Counted from the stretch's first letter, positions 8,336 through 18,133 are shown. The stretch is 64,000 nucleotides of DNA from Solirubrobacter soli DSM 22325 (GCF_000423665.1 NZ_AUIK01000016.1:186001-250000), one strand, 5' to 3'. A program made the numbers and translations. Notes: a model not told the origin generated them from the letters alone.

Positions 8336-11300
8336 ATGAGAAAACGTCGGGTGGTTGGAACCACCCTGGTCGGCTCGATCTGCGCGCTGGCGGCGATCTG
8401 CAGTTCGGCGGATGCCGCGCCGATCTACAAGGACCCGTCCTATTCGTTCAGCGAGCGTGCCGCGGACCTCGTGTCGCGGATGACGCTGGCGCAGAAGGCC
8501 TCACAGACCGACAGCAACACGTCGCCGGCGATCCCGAGCCTCGGGGTCCCGTCGTACGGCTGGTGGAACGAGGCGCTGCACGGCGTCGCCGAGCTGTCAC
8601 AGACCAACAACGCGAACGCCGGGTTCCTGCAGAACACGACGTCGTATCCGATCAATCAGTCGCTCGCCGCGGCGTTCGACCCCGATCTCGAGTTCCAGAT
8701 CGCGTCGAACATCTCCGACGAGGCGCGCGAGGTGATGCCGTCCAACAGCGAGAACCTCGACTTCTACTCGCCGACCATGAACATCGAGCGCGACCCACGC
8801 TGGGGCCGCAACGACGAGTCCTTCGGCGAGGATCCGCTGCTCGAGTCCAAGCTCGTCAGCCAGTTCGTGGACGGGATGGAGGGCAAGAACCAGAGCGGGC
8901 AGCCGTTGGCCGCCGGCGACGGGTTCCACAAGACCATCACCACGCTCAAGCACTACACCGCCAACAACAGCGAGGGCAACCGGCTCAACGGCGACTCGGT
9001 CGAGGACGCGCGGACGCTGCGCGAGTACGACACCAAGCCGTTCGGCGACGTCGTCCAGGCCGCGCATCCGGGCTCGATGATGAGCTCCTACAACAGCATC
9101 AACGGGACGCCGTCGCCCGCGAACCCGTTCCTCATGCACACGCTCGCGCGTGAGACGTTCGGTTTCGACGGCTACTTCACGTCGGACTGCGACGCGACCT
9201 ACGAGATCACCAACGGCCACCACTTCCAGCCGCCGGGCTGGACGCGCCCGATCAACCCGATCGAGCGCAACGGCTACGCGATGTCCTCAGGCGAGGACCT
9301 CGACTGCAACACGGGCTACCACGACAACTACAACTACCTGAACTCGGTCCCGACGGACACCCAGCAGGGCATCAAGACCGAGACGGACACGTTCAACGTC
9401 AACGACCTCGACACGTCCGCGGTGCGCCTGTTCACGGCGCGCATGGAGACCGGCGAGTTCGACGACCCGCTGACCGTCCCGTGGGTCACGCAGGCCCGCA
9501 CGCGCGTGCCGAGCTGGACCAACAACAACACCAACAACGCCGTCACCGAGACGCCCGCGCGGCTCGCGCTGGACCGCAAGGCCGCCGACGAGTCGCTCGT
9601 GCTGCTCAAGAACAGGAACAAGCTGCTGCCGCTGAAGGTGCCGAGCTCCGGCGCCTACAAGGTCGCGGTCATCGGCTACTTCGCCAACCCGTCGAGCATG
9701 TACCTGGGTGGCTACTCCAGCAGCCAAGGTGCGGCCGGCGTGGCCAACGAGGTCAACGGCTACAACGGCCTCAAGTCGGCGATCACCGCGATCGACCCCG
9801 ACGCGACGGTGGACTACTACAAGGGCTTCACCGGCACGGGCACGCGGGCCAACCAGCTCACCACCATCGATCCCGCCGCGGTCGCCGCGGCGGCCAACTA
9901 CGACGCGGTCATCGTCTACACGGGCACGGACTCCTCGGTCTCCAAGGAGGACCTGGACCGCACGACGCTGCAGCTCCCGGGCGCCCAGGGCCAGCTGATC
10001 CAGCAGGTCTCGGCCGTCAACCCGAACACGATCGCCTACATGGAGACCGTCGGCCCGATCGACGTCTCCCCGTTCGAGTCCACGACCCCGGCGATCGTCT
10101 ACAGCTCCTACAACGGCATGCGCAAGGGCGAGGCGCTGGCCGACGTGCTGCTCGGCAAGTACGACCCGAGCGGTCACCTGCCGTCGACCTGGTACCTCAA
10201 CGACGCGCAGATGCCGCCGGTGACGGACTACTCGATCCGCCCGAGCGCGACCAGCAACGGCCGCACCTATCAGTACTTCATCGGGCAGACCCGCTACCCG
10301 TTCGGGTACGGCCTCAGCTACACGACGTTCAAGTACTCCGGCCTGCAGCTCTCGGGCCATGCGCTGAGCGCCGACGACACGCTCAACGCGACCGTCACGG
10401 TCACCAACACGGGCAGCACGGCGGGCTCGGACACGGTCCAGCTCTACGTCAACCAGCCCAACGCCCCCGCCTCGGCGGAGCGGCCGATCAAGCGCCTCGA
10501 GGGCTTCCAGCGCGTGACGCTGGACCCGGGCGCGAGCACGACGATCACGATGCCGATCAAGGTCTCCGACCTCGCGTTCTGGGACCCGTCGGCGAACAAG
10601 TGGTCCGTCGACGACGGCACCTATGGGGTCCAGGTGGCCGACTCCGCGGCCGACGCCGACATCCAGCAGCAGGACACGTTCACGGTCTCCGGCGCGATCA
10701 CGCCCAAGCCGAACGTGCTGACCACGCAGCCGGTGGTCGCGGGCGCCGACAAGGGCCGTGACATCCAGCAGCGCGTGTTCTTCACCGCGGGCCAGACGAT
10801 CGACCCGCAGCCCACCGTGTCGATGAACGACGCGACGCTCTACGGCTACGAGACCCGCGGGCAGTCGACCGACTTCCCGGCGGGGATGACGTTCGACTAC
10901 ACCTCAAACCACCCGGGCGTGGTCTCGGTCGACGGCGCGGGCAAGCTGCGCACGGTCGCCGACGGCGTCGCCACGGTCACGGCCAAGGTGACCTACGGCG
11001 GCGTCACCAAGTCGACCAGCTTCGTCGTCGACGTCGTCTCGACGCTGAGCGACCTGACGCTCAACGGCGCACCGCTGTCGTCCTTCAACCCCGGCCGCCC
11101 CTTCGCGTCCGACACCTACAACTACGACGTCGTCCTGCCGGCGGGCAGCAGCGCGCCGGTCGTCGCCGGCACGTCCGCCGACCCGAACGCGACGGTGACC
11201 GTCACCCAGGCGAGCGGCGTTCCCGGCTCGGCCAAGGTGGTCGCCACCGGCGCCGACGGCACGCCGTACACGTACACGGTCAACTTCGCCTACCCGGCGC

Positions 11301-12352
11301 AGAGCGACGAGTTCAACGGCTCTTCACCAGGGCCGCAGTGGACCTGGGTCCGCAACGACCCTGCCGCGGAGAGCGAGTCCGGCGGCGCGTTGAACCTCAC
11401 CGCGCAGACCGGCGACCTCAATGCCGCGACCAACACGGCGAAGAACCTGCTGCTGCAGCCCGCGCTCGGCGACTGGGCGGCCGAGACCAAGATGACCCTC
11501 AGCACCACGCCGCACACGGCCAACCAGCAATCGGGCCTGATCGTCTATCAGGACGACGACAACTACCTCAAGTTCGACTGGGAGTACACGGGGACGAGCG
11601 CGCAGCTGGTCGAGACGTCCGAGGACTTCTCGTTCACGCCCAACGCGCCCGAGACCGCGGCGTTCCCGACGGTCCTGCAGTCCCTGCCGACGGCGAACAT
11701 CACCAGCGGCACGACGCTCTACCTGAAGATCGTCAAGAGCGGTCAGCGCTACCAGTCCTACTACTCGACGGACGGCTCGACGTGGACGCCGTTCTACGAG
11801 GTGGGCGCCAGCTTGACCAACACCAAGGTCGGGCTGTTCTCCTACAACCGCGCGGGCACGAGCACCGATCTCACGACGGCGTTCGACTACTTCCGCGTCG
11901 GCAACACCTCCGTCGCCACCGGTCCGGTCGGCGGCAGCGTCCCGCCCACGCTCGCGCTATCCCTCGGGGCGCCGGCGAGCTTCGGCGCGTTCACGCCCGG
12001 CGTGACGAAGGACTACACCAGCTCGATGACGGCGAACGTCGTCTCGACCGCCGGTGACGCGACCCTCTCCGTCGCCGACCCGGCCACCACCGCGACGGGC
12101 CATCTGGTCAATGGCGCGTTCTCGCTCCCCTCCCCGCTGCAGGCCTCGGCCACCAGCGCAGCCGGAGCCGGTGGTGCCGCGGCCCCGATCGGGGGCTCGT
12201 CGGACCCGCTCGCCCTCCTCAGCTATGCGGGCCCGGTCAGCAACGACCCGGTGAACATCTCGTTCGCGCAGCACATCGGCGCCAACGATGCGCTGCGAAC
12301 GGGGAGCTACAGCAAGACGCTCACGTTCACCCTGTCGACCGATCAGCCGTAG
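8336..12352 (+). CDS. Secreted GH3 beta-xylosidase-type glycosidase, multidomain
   Basis: This is a 1338-residue exported protein with a signal peptide at ~1-28 (SSADAAP). The GH3 N-terminal barrel (~35-400) carries the substrate motifs NIERDPRWGRNDESFGEDP and TLKHYTANN and the nucleophile Asp in TSDCDA (about residue 282), a form typical of beta-xylosidases. The GH3 C-terminal domain spans ~411-660, and an FN3-like domain spans ~685-770 (NTGSTAGSDTVQLYVNQP). It is followed by an Ig-like domain (~790-900), a cadherin-like beta-sandwich (~903-985), a DUF1349-like concanavalin-fold domain (~988-1190) and the shared C-terminal domain (~1200-1338). The likely role is trimming xylo-oligosaccharides together with the divergent GH43 enzyme. 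The exact sugar specificity is inferred, not shown. Confidence 0.9.
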   Translation: MRKRRVVGTTLVGSICALAAICSSADAAPIYKDPSYSFSERAADLVSRMTLAQKASQTDSNTSPAIPSLGVPSYGWWNEALHGVAELSQTNNANAGFLQNTTSYPINQSLAAAFDPDLEFQIASNISDEAREVMPSNSENLDFYSPTMNIERDPRWGRNDESFGEDPLLESKLVSQFVDGMEGKNQSGQPLAAGDGFHKTITTLKHYTANNSEGNRLNGDSVEDARTLREYDTKPFGDVVQAAHPGSMMSSYNSINGTPSPANPFLMHTLARETFGFDGYFTSDCDATYEITNGHHFQPPGWTRPINPIERNGYAMSSGEDLDCNTGYHDNYNYLNSVPTDTQQGIKTETDTFNVNDLDTSAVRLFTARMETGEFDDPLTVPWVTQARTRVPSWTNNNTNNAVTETPARLALDRKAADESLVLLKNRNKLLPLKVPSSGAYKVAVIGYFANPSSMYLGGYSSSQGAAGVANEVNGYNGLKSAITAIDPDATVDYYKGFTGTGTRANQLTTIDPAAVAAAANYDAVIVYTGTDSSVSKEDLDRTTLQLPGAQGQLIQQVSAVNPNTIAYMETVGPIDVSPFESTTPAIVYSSYNGMRKGEALADVLLGKYDPSGHLPSTWYLNDAQMPPVTDYSIRPSATSNGRTYQYFIGQTRYPFGYGLSYTTFKYSGLQLSGHALSADDTLNATVTVTNTGSTAGSDTVQLYVNQPNAPASAERPIKRLEGFQRVTLDPGASTTITMPIKVSDLAFWDPSANKWSVDDGTYGVQVADSAADADIQQQDTFTVSGAITPKPNVLTTQPVVAGADKGRDIQQRVFFTAGQTIDPQPTVSMNDATLYGYETRGQSTDFPAGMTFDYTSNHPGVVSVDGAGKLRTVADGVATVTAKVTYGGVTKSTSFVVDVVSTLSDLTLNGAPLSSFNPGRPFASDTYNYDVVLPAGSSAPVVAGTSADPNATVTVTQASGVPGSAKVVATGADGTPYTYTVNFAYPAQSDEFNGSSPGPQWTWVRNDPAAESESGGALNLTAQTGDLNAATNTAKNLLLQPALGDWAAETKMTLSTTPHTANQQSGLIVYQDDDNYLKFDWEYTGTSAQLVETSEDFSFTPNAPETAAFPTVLQSLPTANITSGTTLYLKIVKSGQRYQSYYSTDGSTWTPFYEVGASLTNTKVGLFSYNRAGTSTDLTTAFDYFRVGNTSVATGPVGGSVPPTLALSLGAPASFGAFTPGVTKDYTSSMTANVVSTAGDATLSVADPATTATGHLVNGAFSLPSPLQASATSAAGAGGAAAPIGGSSDPLALLSYAGPVSNDPVNISFAQHIGANDALRTGSYSKTLTFTLSTDQP

Positions 12353-12361
12353 GAGGGTTCC

Positions 12362-12394
12362 AGGCCGCGGGTGCGAGGATCGCACCCGCGGCCT
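12362..12394 (+). terminator. Terminator hairpin after the GH3 gene
   Basis: Perfect 15-bp arms, AGGCCGCGGGTGCGA and TCGCACCCGCGGCCT, flank a GGA loop 10 bp beyond the GH3 stop codon. It separates the glycosidase transcript from the hydantoinase operon. Confidence 0.8.
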
Positions 12395-12435
12395 GACCCG
12401 GCTTCGCGCGCGGCCATTCGGGGCAGGAACAGCGG

Positions 12436-14451
12436 ATGGACCCGTCTCGCGTGGTCGCCGTCGATGTCGGCGGCACCTTCACCGACGTCTGCGTGCTCGA
12501 CCAGGCCAGCGGCGAGCTCGCCGTGGCCAAGGTCGCCTCGACCGCCGATCCCATCGACGGGGTCATGGCCGGGGTCGAGCAGGCGGGCGTGGATCTCGCC
12601 AACACCGCGCTGTTCTGCCACGGCACGACGGTCGCCACGAACGCGCTGATCACCCGCAACCTGCCCAAGGCCGCGATGGTCTGCACGCGCGGGTTCCGCG
12701 ACGTGGTGGAGATCGGCCGCGGCACCCGCGACGACCTCTGGGACGCCTACAAGGACAACGCCGAGCCGTACATCCGGCGGCGCGACCGGCTCGAGGTCAC
12801 CGAGCGGATCGACCACCGCGGCGAGGTGGTGACCGAGCTCGACGAGGACGAGGCCCGCGAGGTCGCACGGATCCTCAAGCGGCGCGAGGTCGAGGCCGTC
12901 GCCGTGTGCTTCGTCAACGCGTACGCGAACGGCGACCACGAGCAGCGGATGGCGGAGATCCTGCGCGAGGCGCTGCCCGACGCCGCGATCTCCACCTCCT
13001 CCGGCGTCCTGCCCGAGCTGTTCGAGCACGAGCGCTTCTCGACCACGGTCGCCAACGCCGTGCTGTCGCCCTTGGTGACCGGCTACGTCGACCGGCTCCA
13101 GCACCGGCTCGCCGACGACGGCTATGACGGCGACCTGCTGATCCTGCACTCCGGCGGCGGCGTGATGACACCGGAGGCGGTGCAGGAGCTCGCCGTGCGC
13201 CTCGCCGCGTCCGGCATCGCGGCGGGCGCCGTGGCCGCCCGCTACACGGCCGCCATGTGCGGCTTCAAGAACGTCATCGGCGTCGACATGGGCGGGACGA
13301 GCACCGACATCAGCCTGGTCTACGACGGGACGCTGCGGACCACCAACGAGTGGTTCGTCGAGTACGGCCACCCGATCGTCTTCCCGTCGATCGAGGTGCT
13401 GACGATCGGGGCGGGCGGCGGGTCATTGGCGACGATCGACGCCGCCGGCTCGCTGCGCAACGGCCCGCAGTCGGCGGGCTCGGACCCCGGGCCCGCGGCG
13501 TACGCCAAAGGCGGGGAGGAGCCGACGAACACCGACGCGAACCTGGTCCTCGGCCGGCTCGGCGAGCAGCTCGTCGGCGGCGGGATGACGCTCGACAAGC
13601 AGGCCGCCGAGCAGGCCATCTCCTCGCGCGTCGCCGAGCCGCTGAACCTCGACCTGCACGAGGCGGCCGACGCGATCATCGCCGTCGCCAACGCGAACAT
13701 GGCCGACGCGGTGCGGATCATCTCGCTGCAGCGCGGGTACGACCCGCGCGAGTTCGCGCTGGTCGTCTTCGGCGGCGCCGGGCCGCTGCACGGCGCGGCG
13801 CTCGCGAAGGAGCTCGGCGTGCCCACCGTCCTCGTCCCGCCCCGGCCGGGCACGTGGTCGGCGCTCGGCTGCCTGATGGTCGACATCCGCCACGACCTCT
13901 CGGAGATGTTCCTGCGGCCCGCGTCCGAGGCGGACGGGCAAGAGCTCGACGAGGCGTTCGAGCGTCTGGAGACCAAGGGGCGCGAGCTGCTCGCCTCCGA
14001 GGGCGTGACCGAGGACGGCGTGACGCTCGAGCGCTCGATCGCGATGCGCTACCTCGGTCAGTGGCGCTCGCTCGAGGTGGCGTTCGACGGCGACCTCGAC
14101 GCGGCCGTCGAGCGTTTCCACACCGAGCACGAGCGCGAGTTCTCCTACCGCCGCGACGACGCGCCGGTCGAGCTCTACCGGCTCCAGCTCGTGGCCACCG
14201 GCGCCACCGAGGAGGTCCGGCTGCCCAAGCATGACCGCGGCGGCGACATGCCCGAGCCCGCGGAGACGCGCACGGTGTACTTCGACGGCGAACCGTCGGA
14301 CACACCCGTCTACGAGCGGGAGAGCCTGCCGGCCGGAGCGACGTTCGAAGGCCCGGCGGTGATCGACCAGCTCGATACCACCACGCTCGTCCCGCCCGGA
14401 GTGAAGGCGGAGGTCGACGAGTGGCTGAACATCCGGATGGAGGTGCGCTGA
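12436..14451 (+). CDS. Hydantoinase/oxoprolinase family protein, subunit A (HyuA-like)
   Basis: This 671-residue protein matches the N-methylhydantoinase A/acetone carboxylase beta-type family, ATP-dependent enzymes that hydrolyse or carboxylate lactams, hydantoins or ketones. The N-terminal actin-fold motif VVAVDVGGTFTDVCVLD (phosphate-1) is followed by HGTTVATNALITR, then a second nucleotide-binding block GVDMGGTSTDISLV (~282-295), GAGGGS (~326) and SAGSDPGPAAY. The ATG at 12436 directly gives the conserved N-terminus. It overlaps the next gene by one base (TGATG), so the two subunits are probably made in equal amounts. The substrate cannot be deduced; 5-oxoproline, hydantoin and ketone substrates are all possible. 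Confidence 0.9.
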   Translation: MDPSRVVAVDVGGTFTDVCVLDQASGELAVAKVASTADPIDGVMAGVEQAGVDLANTALFCHGTTVATNALITRNLPKAAMVCTRGFRDVVEIGRGTRDDLWDAYKDNAEPYIRRRDRLEVTERIDHRGEVVTELDEDEAREVARILKRREVEAVAVCFVNAYANGDHEQRMAEILREALPDAAISTSSGVLPELFEHERFSTTVANAVLSPLVTGYVDRLQHRLADDGYDGDLLILHSGGGVMTPEAVQELAVRLAASGIAAGAVAARYTAAMCGFKNVIGVDMGGTSTDISLVYDGTLRTTNEWFVEYGHPIVFPSIEVLTIGAGGGSLATIDAAGSLRNGPQSAGSDPGPAAYAKGGEEPTNTDANLVLGRLGEQLVGGGMTLDKQAAEQAISSRVAEPLNLDLHEAADAIIAVANANMADAVRIISLQRGYDPREFALVVFGGAGPLHGAALAKELGVPTVLVPPRPGTWSALGCLMVDIRHDLSEMFLRPASEADGQELDEAFERLETKGRELLASEGVTEDGVTLERSIAMRYLGQWRSLEVAFDGDLDAAVERFHTEHEREFSYRRDDAPVELYRLQLVATGATEEVRLPKHDRGGDMPEPAETRTVYFDGEPSDTPVYERESLPAGATFEGPAVIDQLDTTTLVPPGVKAEVDEWLNIRMEVR

Positions 14452-16400
14452 TGTCACTGGATGCCGTCACCTTCGAGGTGCTCAAGAACTCGTTCGTGAC
14501 CGTCGTCGACGAGATGGCGGAGCAGATCCTGCGCACCTGCCACTCGTTCGTGATCTTCTCGCGCGACTTCAGCTGCGCCCTGCACGACGCGCGCGGCGAC
14601 ACGATCATGCAGGGCTCGCAGGACATCGCCGTCCACGTCGGCACGCTGCACCTGAAGGCCAAGGCCGTGCTCGAGGACTTCGAGGGCGACATCCACGAGG
14701 GCGACGTGTTCGCCGTCAACGACCCCTACCGAGGCGGCACGCACTTCCCCGACGTGTCATTGATCCGGCCGGTGTTCTCCGAGGGCGAGCTGATCGCGCT
14801 CGCGCAGGCCAACGGCCACTGGGCGGACGTGGGCGGGAGCGTTCCCGGATCGTTCGACGTCGGTGCGACCGACCACTTCGGCGAGGGCATCCGCATCCCG
14901 CCGATCCGCGTCGTCGACCGCGGCACGCCGAGAGACGACGTGATCGCGATGATCGCCTCCAACTCGCGCGCGCCGGGTGACATCGTCGGCGACTGCCACG
15001 CGCAGATCGAGGCCACGCGGGTGGCCGAGCAGGAGCTCTTCCGCCTGATCGACAAGTACGGCAAGCAGGATGTCGTCGCCGCGTTCGGCGAGGTCCAGGA
15101 CTACGTCGAGCGGCTCACCCGCGCGCGCATCGCCGACCTCCCGGACGGCGTCTGGGAGACCACGGACCACGTCGACTTCGACCCCGCGGGCGACGAGGGC
15201 CTGGTCACGGTGCGGGTCAAGCTCACGATCAAGGGCGACACGATCGAGTACGACCTCAGCGGCTCGGATCCGGCGATCAAGAGCTTCCTCAACTCAGGCG
15301 CGGGCGTCGCGTTCAGCGGCGCGATCGCGTCCGCGAAGACGTTCCTGCCCGAGATCCCGCTCAACTCCGGCTTCTACCGCGCGATCCACGTCGACCCGGG
15401 TCCGGAGGGCACGATCGTCAACGCCGGCTGGCCCAATGCGGTCACCGGCAGCGTCTCCGGCGCCTACGAGAAGATCATGAACGCGGGCTTCGAGTTGTGG
15501 TCGCAGATCATGCCCGAGCGTGCGATGGCCTGTTGCTTCAACCTCGAGTACCTGCTGGTCGGCGGGCGCGACGCACGGCGCGAGGACCGCCCGTTCTTCA
15601 TGTGGTACGACTGGATGGCGGGCGGCTGGGGCGGGCGCAACGGGCGCGACGGGCAGGACTGCACGTCGCCCGTGTTCGGCGTCGGCCTCGCGGTCCAGCC
15701 GTTCGAGGGCCAGGAGCGCCTGACGCCGGTGCTCACCGCGCAACACGAGATCATCCCCGACTCCGGCGGACCCGGGAAGCACCGCGGCGGCTGCGGCGTG
15801 CGCAAGGGCGGGACCCTCACCCAGGTCGACGCGGCGGTCATGTCCTACTGCTGCGACCGCGCCCGCAGCGTGACCTGGGGCATCGCCGGCGGCCTGCCGT
15901 CGCTCCCGCACGGCGTCTGGCTCAACCGCGGCTCCGACGAGGAGCGCTTCCTCGGCGCGAACTTCTCCGGCGTGCCGGTGAAGGAGGGCGATCGGTTCGA
16001 GCGGCCGAGCGCCGGTGGCGGCGGTCTGGGCGACCCGCTGGAGCGCGACCCCGCCGCCGTGCTGGAGGACGTCGCCGACGGCTACGTGACGATCCGCCGC
16101 GCCGCGCTCGACTACGGCGTCGTCGTCGAGGCGGTCGACGAAGAGCTGGCGGAATACCGCGTCGACGAGGACGCGACCTCCAAGCTGCGCGACGAGCAGC
16201 GCGGAGCCCGCGCCGCCCGCCTCGACGAGGACCCCGAGGACGTGGCGCGCCGCTTCCGCGACGGCGAGCTCGACGTGCTCGACCTCGTCCGCCACTACGG
16301 CGTGATCCTCGACTGGGGCAGCGGCGAGGTCCTGCCCCGCACCACGGAGCAGTACCGCGAGCTGCTCAAGCGCCGCAGCGCAGCGGGATGGAAGCGTTGA
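14451..16400 (+). CDS. Hydantoinase/oxoprolinase family protein, subunit B (HyuB-like)
   Basis: This 649-residue protein is the partner of the upstream HyuA-like subunit. It has the N-terminal block SLDAVTFEVLKNSFVTVVDE typical of the HyuB family, the conserved NDPYRGGTHFPDV (~89-101), SGSDPAIKS and SGAYEKIMNAG. The middle segment GGWGGRNGRDGQD and GPGKHRGGCGVRKG are also family signatures. The start is set by the overlap ATGTCA at 14451 with the HyuA stop. No adjacent transporter or regulator is present, so the pathway is not indicated by context. It is the last gene before a lower-GC accessory patch. Confidence 0.9.
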   Translation: MSLDAVTFEVLKNSFVTVVDEMAEQILRTCHSFVIFSRDFSCALHDARGDTIMQGSQDIAVHVGTLHLKAKAVLEDFEGDIHEGDVFAVNDPYRGGTHFPDVSLIRPVFSEGELIALAQANGHWADVGGSVPGSFDVGATDHFGEGIRIPPIRVVDRGTPRDDVIAMIASNSRAPGDIVGDCHAQIEATRVAEQELFRLIDKYGKQDVVAAFGEVQDYVERLTRARIADLPDGVWETTDHVDFDPAGDEGLVTVRVKLTIKGDTIEYDLSGSDPAIKSFLNSGAGVAFSGAIASAKTFLPEIPLNSGFYRAIHVDPGPEGTIVNAGWPNAVTGSVSGAYEKIMNAGFELWSQIMPERAMACCFNLEYLLVGGRDARREDRPFFMWYDWMAGGWGGRNGRDGQDCTSPVFGVGLAVQPFEGQERLTPVLTAQHEIIPDSGGPGKHRGGCGVRKGGTLTQVDAAVMSYCCDRARSVTWGIAGGLPSLPHGVWLNRGSDEERFLGANFSGVPVKEGDRFERPSAGGGGLGDPLERDPAAVLEDVADGYVTIRRAALDYGVVVEAVDEELAEYRVDEDATSKLRDEQRGARAARLDEDPEDVARRFRDGELDVLDLVRHYGVILDWGSGEVLPRTTEQYRELLKRRSAAGWKR

Positions 16401-16530
16401 CGCACTTGATGTGGAGGCTTAGATGGTAGCATAGTCGGTGGTTTACCGGGATGGTTTTAGGTTGTATCCAGGGTGCGTTTCGGGTAGTCTTCCTGGTATG
16501 AACCCCCCACTTCACCCGATGGAGGCAGCC

Positions 16531-16938
16531 ATGTCCGCCCGAGATGCAGCCGGCCGAGGCGCTGGCCAGTGCGTCGCGAAGGCCGCCGGCGACCTCAGGC
16601 ATACCCTGGGCCCGCGTTTGACTGCCTACGCGGTCGGTCTCCGGGATCCCGGAGACATCGACTCGTTCGCGCGCGCGGAGGCGCGCCCGCGCCGCGAGAC
16701 GGCAGACCGCCTCTGTGACCTGCACTCGATCACGCAGCGACTCGTCGAGGGCAAGACGCCCGACACCGCGCGGGAATGGATGGTCTGCTCGAGTCCGCTC
16801 CTCGACGACCGAGCTCCGCTCGAGGTGCTGCATGAGCAGAGTCGCGCGCCCAGGCGATCGCTCGATGCGCCAGGGTGGGCGCTCGATGGCTTCCGCCGCG
16901 TGGAGGATGCGGCAAACGCGTACCTCGACGCGGCCTGA
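16531..16938 (+). CDS. Xre/MbcA/ParS-type antitoxin-like protein, copy 1
   Basis: This 135-residue protein is a paralogue of the next gene. Both share RLTAYAVGxRDP, a helix-turn-helix-like central part, and a C-terminal SPLLDDRAPLEVLHE block that resembles the toxin-binding domain of the Xre/MbcA/ParS (DUF2384) antitoxin family. I chose the ATG at 16531 because GGAGG lies five bases upstream (16521-16525) and the resulting length matches the paralogue. The leader 16401-16530 is visibly poorer in GC than the operon upstream. In this copy the middle is more diverged (DSFARAEARPRRETADRL), so it may be losing function. Its partner may be the RES-like gene 0.6 kb downstream. Confidence 0.6.
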   Translation: MSARDAAGRGAGQCVAKAAGDLRHTLGPRLTAYAVGLRDPGDIDSFARAEARPRRETADRLCDLHSITQRLVEGKTPDTAREWMVCSSPLLDDRAPLEVLHEQSRAPRRSLDAPGWALDGFRRVEDAANAYLDAA

Positions 16939-16941
16939 ACA

Positions 16942-16971
16942 GGTCTCGGGTCTGATTCAAGACCCGAGACC
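16942..16971 (+). terminator. Hairpin between the two antitoxin-like genes
   Basis: Arms GGTCTCGGGTC and GACCCGAGACC (11 bp, perfect) surround an 8-nt loop, starting four bases after the first gene's stop. It suggests the two paralogues are transcribed separately. Confidence 0.7.
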
Positions 16972-17082
16972 CTTCCGACGATATAGGTAGTGACTACGGT
17001 GGTGTTCCCGGGGGCAATAGTGGTAGCGTTGCCGCTGAACAGCGCGACCGAGCCACAAACCGTTTCCGGAAGGGGTCCACCG

Positions 17083-17502
17083 ATGACGATTGTTGAAGAG
17101 GCGTATCGGGCGTCTGTGACGAGTGCGATCGCGCAGATTGCCGAGCAGCTTCAAGCCACGCTGGGTCAGCGGCTCACGGCTTATGCCGTGGGCGTGCGGG
17201 ACCCGAAAGCGATCGGAAAGTACGCGCGCGGAGCGATCGAGCCGCGCGAGGACACGGCGCAGCGCATGCGCGACCTGTTCCGCATCACACGCATCCTCGG
17301 CGAGGAGCGGCCCGAGATCGTGCGCGCCTGGATGATCGGGTCCAATCCGTTGCTCGATGATCGTGCGCCGATCGAGTTGTTGCACGAGGAGAACACGAAG
17401 CTCGTAAGCAGGGCTGCCGGCGTCGAGGCACAGTTCTCCAGCGCCGCGTTCCGCGCGGTGCACGAGGCAGTGGTCGATTGGGCGGAGGCCCAGATGGCGT
17501 AA
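17083..17502 (+). CDS. Xre/MbcA/ParS-type antitoxin-like protein, copy 2
   Basis: This is a 139-residue protein. The start is ATG 17083, preceded by GGAAGGGG at 17068-17075; the frame is open further upstream but without a ribosome site. The layout is an N-terminal helical region, RLTAYAVGVRDPKAIGKYARG (HTH-like), a recognition-like stretch EPREDTAQRMRDLFRITRIL, and the C-terminal SNPLLDDRAPIELLHE block that matches the NPxLDGxxPxxxL toxin-binding motif of DUF2384 antitoxins. It converges with the RES-like gene with only three bases between the stop codons. Xre-type antitoxins normally sit directly upstream of a RES toxin on the same strand, so this opposed arrangement is unusual. Confidence 0.7.
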   Translation: MTIVEEAYRASVTSAIAQIAEQLQATLGQRLTAYAVGVRDPKAIGKYARGAIEPREDTAQRMRDLFRITRILGEERPEIVRAWMIGSNPLLDDRAPIELLHEENTKLVSRAAGVEAQFSSAAFRAVHEAVVDWAEAQMA

Positions 17503-17505
17503 GCG

Positions 17506-18075
17506 TTAGGTGAGCGTGATGCCGAGGCGTTCGGCGGCTCTGTGGAGGTCCCAGTCGGAGCCTCTGATGTGGGAGTCGTCGTACATCTCCAGCATCGCGA
17601 CCGCGGTGCGATGGTTCCAGACGACGCGATAGTCCCAATGCAGAAAGCGGAGCTCGTGCCCGATCGGAGGGTCGGCGGCGCGGACCTTGAGCAACCGGGC
17701 GCCGATGCGGGCCTGATGGACGACGTGGGAATGGGTGATCCGCTGGAAGCGATGCGTCGCCGCGGCGCGCTGGAAGTAGGCGTCGCGTACGAAATGTAGT
17801 TCGAGCAGCTTGAACCCGTCGAAGATGTGGCTGCTGACCCAGCCTGAGTGCGCGACGACTCCGTCCTCGGGCTCGCTGTCGAGATACGCGTCGATGTCGT
17901 CATCGAGCCCAGCGCGCGGGCGGTATGGCGCGAGGCAGTGGCCGAACGCCGCTTCACGGCTCGTCGCGAGTTGCACCTCGCGGAAGCGTCGCCGTCGCGA
18001 GGGGTGCCTCGTGCCGATGGCGAACAGGCCATCGCTCGGGGTTACCTGAACGTGCGATTCTCGAACACCGGGCAC
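17506..18075 (-). CDS. RES-domain-like protein (possible NAD-degrading toxin, diverged)
   Basis: This 189-residue protein starts at GTG 18075. It resembles actinobacterial RES-domain proteins: FREVQLATSREAAFGHCLAPYRP corresponds to the Y-R-V-L-Y-A-A...A-F-x-E-T-L-A-x-F-R-P region of that family, and it ends DLHRAAERLGITLT like their tails. Known RES toxins of the Res-Xre systems degrade NAD+. Here the position of the conserved catalytic Glu appears to be His (FGHCLA), so activity may be lost or altered. The neighbouring convergent genes carry antitoxin-like domains, which supports the assignment. The similarity is weak and read by eye; a plain hypothetical protein remains possible. Confidence 0.5.
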   Translation of the reverse strand: MPGVRESHVQVTPSDGLFAIGTRHPSRRRRFREVQLATSREAAFGHCLAPYRPRAGLDDDIDAYLDSEPEDGVVAHSGWVSSHIFDGFKLLELHFVRDAYFQRAAATHRFQRITHSHVVHQARIGARLLKVRAADPPIGHELRFLHWDYRVVWNHRTAVAMLEMYDDSHIRGSDWDLHRAAERLGITLT

Positions 18076-18133
18076 CCGAAAAGGCTACAGTCGGACCACG
18101 CCCGTCGCGCGGGAACGTTCGAAAGGAAACGTC

